Positions 6,119 through 6,852 of a DNA stretch of 6,852 nucleotides are shown here, in pieces. The stretch is from an uncultured euryarchaeote (GTDB lineage Archaea > Thermoplasmatota > Thermoplasmata > UBA10834), in assembly GCA_937872085.1 (NCBI GenBank), contig CALMQK010000235.1:1-6852 (forward strand). The letters are read 5' to 3'. Within the stretch, counting starts at the first letter, position 1. Every line of letters starts with the position of its first letter. A model generated the notes under the pieces. It was not told where the DNA came from and did not search any database. It saw only the letters and a list, made by a program, of their open reading frames with translations. Both the position numbers and the translations under genes were made by a program.

Positions 6119-6852
6119 CTCACAGCGATCTCGTTCAGAGCATTGAGCAACTTGAGGGCTTCTTCCTTCGTGTTGTAGTGAACGAAGGTCGCCCTGACGA
6201 AGGTCTTGGCCTTGTACTTCGGCGGGACCATCGAGAAGTAGTCCTCAGCTCCCACCGCGATGGCATACTTGTCCCAGAGCTCCTTCGAGAGTTCGTGGTC
6301 GTCCCAGCCGGCCAGCTTGAATGCGAAGGTCGGGTCCCTCCCGTGCTTCTTATGGACCTCCTTCGAACCATAGACCGTGAGGCCGGGGACGTAACGAAGT
6401 CCCAATAGCTTGCCGTACCCATCGAGAACGATCCTCGACAACTCCTTCTCATATCCCTCGATCTGCTCCATCGCCTGTCTCAGCACAGCGCCCCTCTGAG
6501 GCCCAGGCTTCGGAGGCTCTTTGGTGGACGGGTCCGCGAGCCAAACGAGGTAGTCTATCGCTCCGCTGATCGCCGCGAACATCGCCTGGTCCCTCGTGCC
6601 CTGTTCCCACTTCTCGGGCCCGTGCTTCGGCGATGAGTCCACCTTGTAGGGGTTCAGCTTCTCGATCAGCTCTGGCTTCATGTACATGAAGCTACCATGG
6701 CGCGAGAACAGCTTGTATCCGGAAAAGGCCAGGAAGTCGCATCCGATCTTCTGGACGTCGGTCGGGCCATGCGCGACGTGATGGACCGCGTCGACGCAGA
6801 AGTACGCCCCGACCTCGTGAGCCATCTTGCCTACCTCGATCAGGTCCGTCCT
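6109..6852 (-). CDS. Class V aminotransferase, cysteine desulfurase-like, 5' end cut by window edge
   Basis: The frame is open from the right edge to TAA at 6111-6109, giving the C-terminal 247 residues of a protein that usually has about 400. Numbering from the edge, D21 in FCVDAVHH should contact the PLP ring nitrogen, and K47 in AFSGYK should carry the PLP Schiff base. WEQGT at 82-86 matches the conserved E-x-G-T segment, and VRATFVHYNTKEEA near the end matches the C-terminal family motif. The pattern best recalls the SufS/IscS-like subgroup annotated as cysteine desulfurase-like (VC1184 type). The loop where SufS/IscS carry the persulfide-forming cysteine reads VGAEDYFS at 200-207, with no cysteine, so ordinary desulfurase activity is doubtful; another PLP reaction is possible. 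It converges on the surface-protein gene with a 50-base gap, so it is not in that operon. Substrate unknown. Confidence 0.85.
   Translation of the reverse strand, partial: RTDLIEVGKMAHEVGAYFCVDAVHHVAHGPTDVQKIGCDFLAFSGYKLFSRHGSFMYMKPELIEKLNPYKVDSSPKHGPEKWEQGTRDQAMFAAISGAIDYLVWLADPSTKEPPKPGPQRGAVLRQAMEQIEGYEKELSRIVLDGYGKLLGLRYVPGLTVYGSKEVHKKHGRDPTFAFKLAGWDDHELSKELWDKYAIAVGAEDYFSMVPPKYKAKTFVRATFVHYNTKEEALKLLNALNEIAVRKK

Overview
The window looks like archaeal chromosome, most likely from a Thermoplasmata-type lineage (inference from gene architecture; no rRNA or marker gene is present). Supporting signs are promoters that read as BRE plus TATA box rather than -35/-10, one regulator whose ATG sits where a leaderless transcript would begin, an N-terminal winged-helix fused to a STAND ATPase and TPRs, and a secreted protein rich in N-glycosylation sequons with one C-terminal membrane anchor. 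No rRNA, tRNA, CRISPR array, insertion sequence or phage gene was seen.

Layout, left to right. (1) 1-1389, minus strand: nearly complete MttB-superfamily methyltransferase whose last residues run off the left edge; it has no in-frame amber codon, so it belongs to the non-pyrrolysine branch. (2) 1390-1657: leader/promoter region with a Shine-Dalgarno and two candidate TATA boxes. (3) 1658-4420, minus strand: 920-residue winged-helix/STAND/TPR signal-transduction ATPase. (4) 4421-4567: compact divergent promoter region with a tandem 11-bp direct repeat and a short motif present at both TATA boxes. (5) 4568-6058, plus strand: 496-residue secreted, membrane-anchored surface protein with Met-rich and Met/His-rich segments. 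(6) 6059-6108: short T-rich convergent spacer. (7) 6109-6852, minus strand: C-terminal 247 residues of a class V aminotransferase resembling cysteine desulfurases but without the expected catalytic cysteine; its N-terminus lies beyond the right edge.

How the parts may work together: the most suggestive unit is the divergent pair, a DNA-binding STAND sensor and a surface protein sharing 147 bp of regulatory DNA that carries candidate operators. The sensor may control itself and the surface protein, and possibly the methyltransferase downstream of it on the same strand. This is inference from position and motifs. The methyltransferase would need a cognate corrinoid protein and a second methyltransferase, neither of which is here.
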